Positions 63,142 to 64,000 of a stretch of 64,000 nt of DNA are shown piece after piece. Position 1 is the first letter of the stretch; every line of letters starts with the position of its first letter. This DNA is from an uncultured Pelagibacteraceae bacterium. GTDB lineage: Bacteria > Pseudomonadota > Alphaproteobacteria > Pelagibacterales > Pelagibacteraceae. The notes under the pieces were generated by a model. That model did no database searches, had not been told where the DNA came from, and saw only the letters and a list, made by a program, of their open reading frames with translations. The DNA is taken from positions 1 through 64,000 of the forward strand of contig CABYTL010000001.1 of NCBI GenBank assembly GCA_902521805.1. Reading direction: 5' to 3'. The position numbers and the translations under genes were made by a program.

Positions 63142-63215
63142 GCGGGTGTAGTTCAATGGTAGAACGCTAGCCTTCCAAGCTGGATGTAAGGGTTCGATTC
63201 CCTTTACCCGCTCCA
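63142..63215 (+). tRNA. tRNA-Gly (anticodon UCC)
   Basis: Acceptor GCGGGTG pairs with TACCCGC, anticodon loop CTTCCAA with TCC at 63174-63176, T-loop TTCGATT, encoded CCA. It lies 46 nt after tRNA-Tyr and 38 nt before tuf, the usual alphaproteobacterial layout. Confidence 0.97.
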
Positions 63216-63253
63216 AGAATTAAAATTATTAATTAAAGTGAGGAATATAAGTA

Positions 63254-64000
63254 ATGTCTAAAGAGAAATTTGTAAGGAATAAACCGCATTGTAATATTGG
63301 TACAATCGGACATGTTGACCATGGTAAAACGACTTTAACTGCAGCTATAACAAAAGTTTTATCTGAAACTGGTGGAGCAAAGGCTGTAGCATATGATCAA
63401 ATTGATAAAGCACCTGAGGAAAAAGAAAGAGGAATTACAATTTCAACAGCGCACGTAGAGTATGAAACTGAGAAAAGACACTATGCCCATGTTGATTGTC
63501 CAGGCCATGCTGACTATGTAAAAAATATGATTACTGGTGCCGCTCAAATGGATGGAGCAATACTTGTGGTGAATGCTGCTGATGGACCAATGCCTCAAAC
63601 TAGAGAACACATTCTTTTGGCAAGACAGGTAGGAGTTCCAGCTATTTGTGTTTATTTAAATAAAGTTGACCAAGTAGATGATAAAGAAATGATAGATCTT
63701 GTGGAAGAAGAAATCAAAGAGCTTTTAACCTCATATAAATTTCCAGGTGACAAGACCCCAATAGCAAAAGGATCAGCTTTAGCAGCTGTAGAGGGAAGAG
63801 ACGAAGAAATTGGAAAAAATTCAATTTTAGAACTAATGAAAAATGTAGATGAATTTATTCCACAACCAGATCGGCCAAAAGATAAAGATTTCTTGATGCC
63901 TGTTGAAGACGTTTTTTCCATCTCAGGAAGAGGAACTGTTGCAACTGGAAGAGTCGAGTCAGGTGTACTTAAAACTGGTGACGAAATAGAAATTGTTGGT
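63254..64000 (+). CDS. tuf: Elongation factor Tu, 5' part
   Basis: The GTPase that delivers aminoacyl-tRNA to the ribosome; the gene runs off the right edge (249 codons visible). Motifs: '[18 protein letters not shown]' (G1), '[15 protein letters not shown]' (G2), '[20 protein letters not shown]' (G3) and '[10 protein letters not shown]' (G4, NKVD). The ribosome site GTGAGG precedes the ATG by about 10 nt. Translation starts '[16 protein letters not shown]'. Less AT-rich than the neighbours, as expected for a highly expressed gene. Confidence 0.97.
   Translation, partial: MSKEKFVRNKPHCNIGTIGHVDHGKTTLTAAITKVLSETGGAKAVAYDQIDKAPEEKERGITISTAHVEYETEKRHYAHVDCPGHADYVKNMITGAAQMDGAILVVNAADGPMPQTREHILLARQVGVPAICVYLNKVDQVDDKEMIDLVEEEIKELLTSYKFPGDKTPIAKGSALAAVEGRDEEIGKNSILELMKNVDEFIPQPDRPKDKDFLMPVEDVFSISGRGTVATGRVESGVLKTGDEIEIVG

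Noticed and set aside
62873-63216. Two minus-strand frames (81 aa and 62 aa) across tRNA-Tyr and tRNA-Gly
   Set aside because: They are antisense to two intact tRNAs; the peptides simply read the tRNA sequences backwards.
1-64000. CRISPR array, insertion sequence, intact prophage or integrase gene
   Set aside because: No spaced repeat array, transposase, integrase or phage structural motif was recognised in any frame.

Overview
The window is very AT-rich (roughly 70% A+T by eye). Genes are packed with 0-20 nt spacing or 1-4 nt overlaps, and there are no gene-free stretches over 300 nt. No rRNA operon, CRISPR array, IS element or intact prophage was found. The gene content fits the streamlined marine alphaproteobacterial SAR11 clade (Pelagibacterales): betaine-type ABC uptake, a TRAP transporter, a DddQ-type DMSP lyase, methylcitrate-cycle genes, glucosylglycerate synthesis, bolA-grxD behind purL, and tRNA-Tyr/tRNA-Gly ahead of tuf. 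This assignment rests on protein and gene-order recognition, not on a search.

Region 1 (1-16.5 kb) is mainly transport and catabolism of small organic osmolytes. A ProW-like permease (running off the left edge) and a ProV-like ATPase diverge around a perfect palindrome. Next come a DMT exporter, then an Fe-alcohol dehydrogenase/amidase/DMT exporter operon. A five-gene minus-strand operon follows: CoA-transferase, aldehyde dehydrogenase, VOC protein, homocysteine methyltransferase and a DddQ-like cupin with every catalytic residue in place. It is transcribed away from a TRAP transporter (dctPQM), dusA and a TauE-family exporter. A strong hairpin terminator sits between dctP and dctQ and touches the dctQ start codon.

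Region 2 (16.5-36.4 kb) is largely core metabolism: phosphoglucomutase/phosphomannomutase, class I ribonucleotide reductase nrdAB behind a candidate LexA box, the prpDBC methylcitrate cluster, LysE exporter, phosphoglycolate phosphatase, a GlmU reduced to its acetyltransferase half, glmS, class II DAHP synthase, nadE, cysS, citramalate synthase, a TrmJ-like methyltransferase and rpsD. Two solitary SAM methyltransferases follow nrdB and rpsD.

Region 3 (36.4-43.7 kb) is one long minus-strand run: sfsA, map, purB, purC, purS, purQ, purL, bolA, grxD.

Region 4 (43.7-51.3 kb) starts with cinA and a gamma-glutamylcyclotransferase-like gene. It then becomes an even more AT-rich accessory block of surface-polysaccharide type: CDP-glycerol transferase-like, FkbM methyltransferase, membrane sulfatase-like transferase, a YLDPGTGS mini-protein, a GNAT, and a formyltransferase/GINT1-like gene broken into three reading-frame pieces.

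Region 5 (51.3-64 kb) has a glucosylglycerate operon (gpgS, gpgP and a GH13 phosphorylase), small membrane proteins, a heme-oxygenase-like ABM protein, tRNA-Leu and NAD kinase. After this comes a scarred segment with an intact tRNA-Thr, a 3' tRNA-Thr fragment, a 5' tRNA fragment and a short GC-rich direct repeat around a small Cys-rich secreted protein and the ybbP-ybbA/tesA block. The window ends with rlmB, tRNA-Tyr, tRNA-Gly and the start of tuf.
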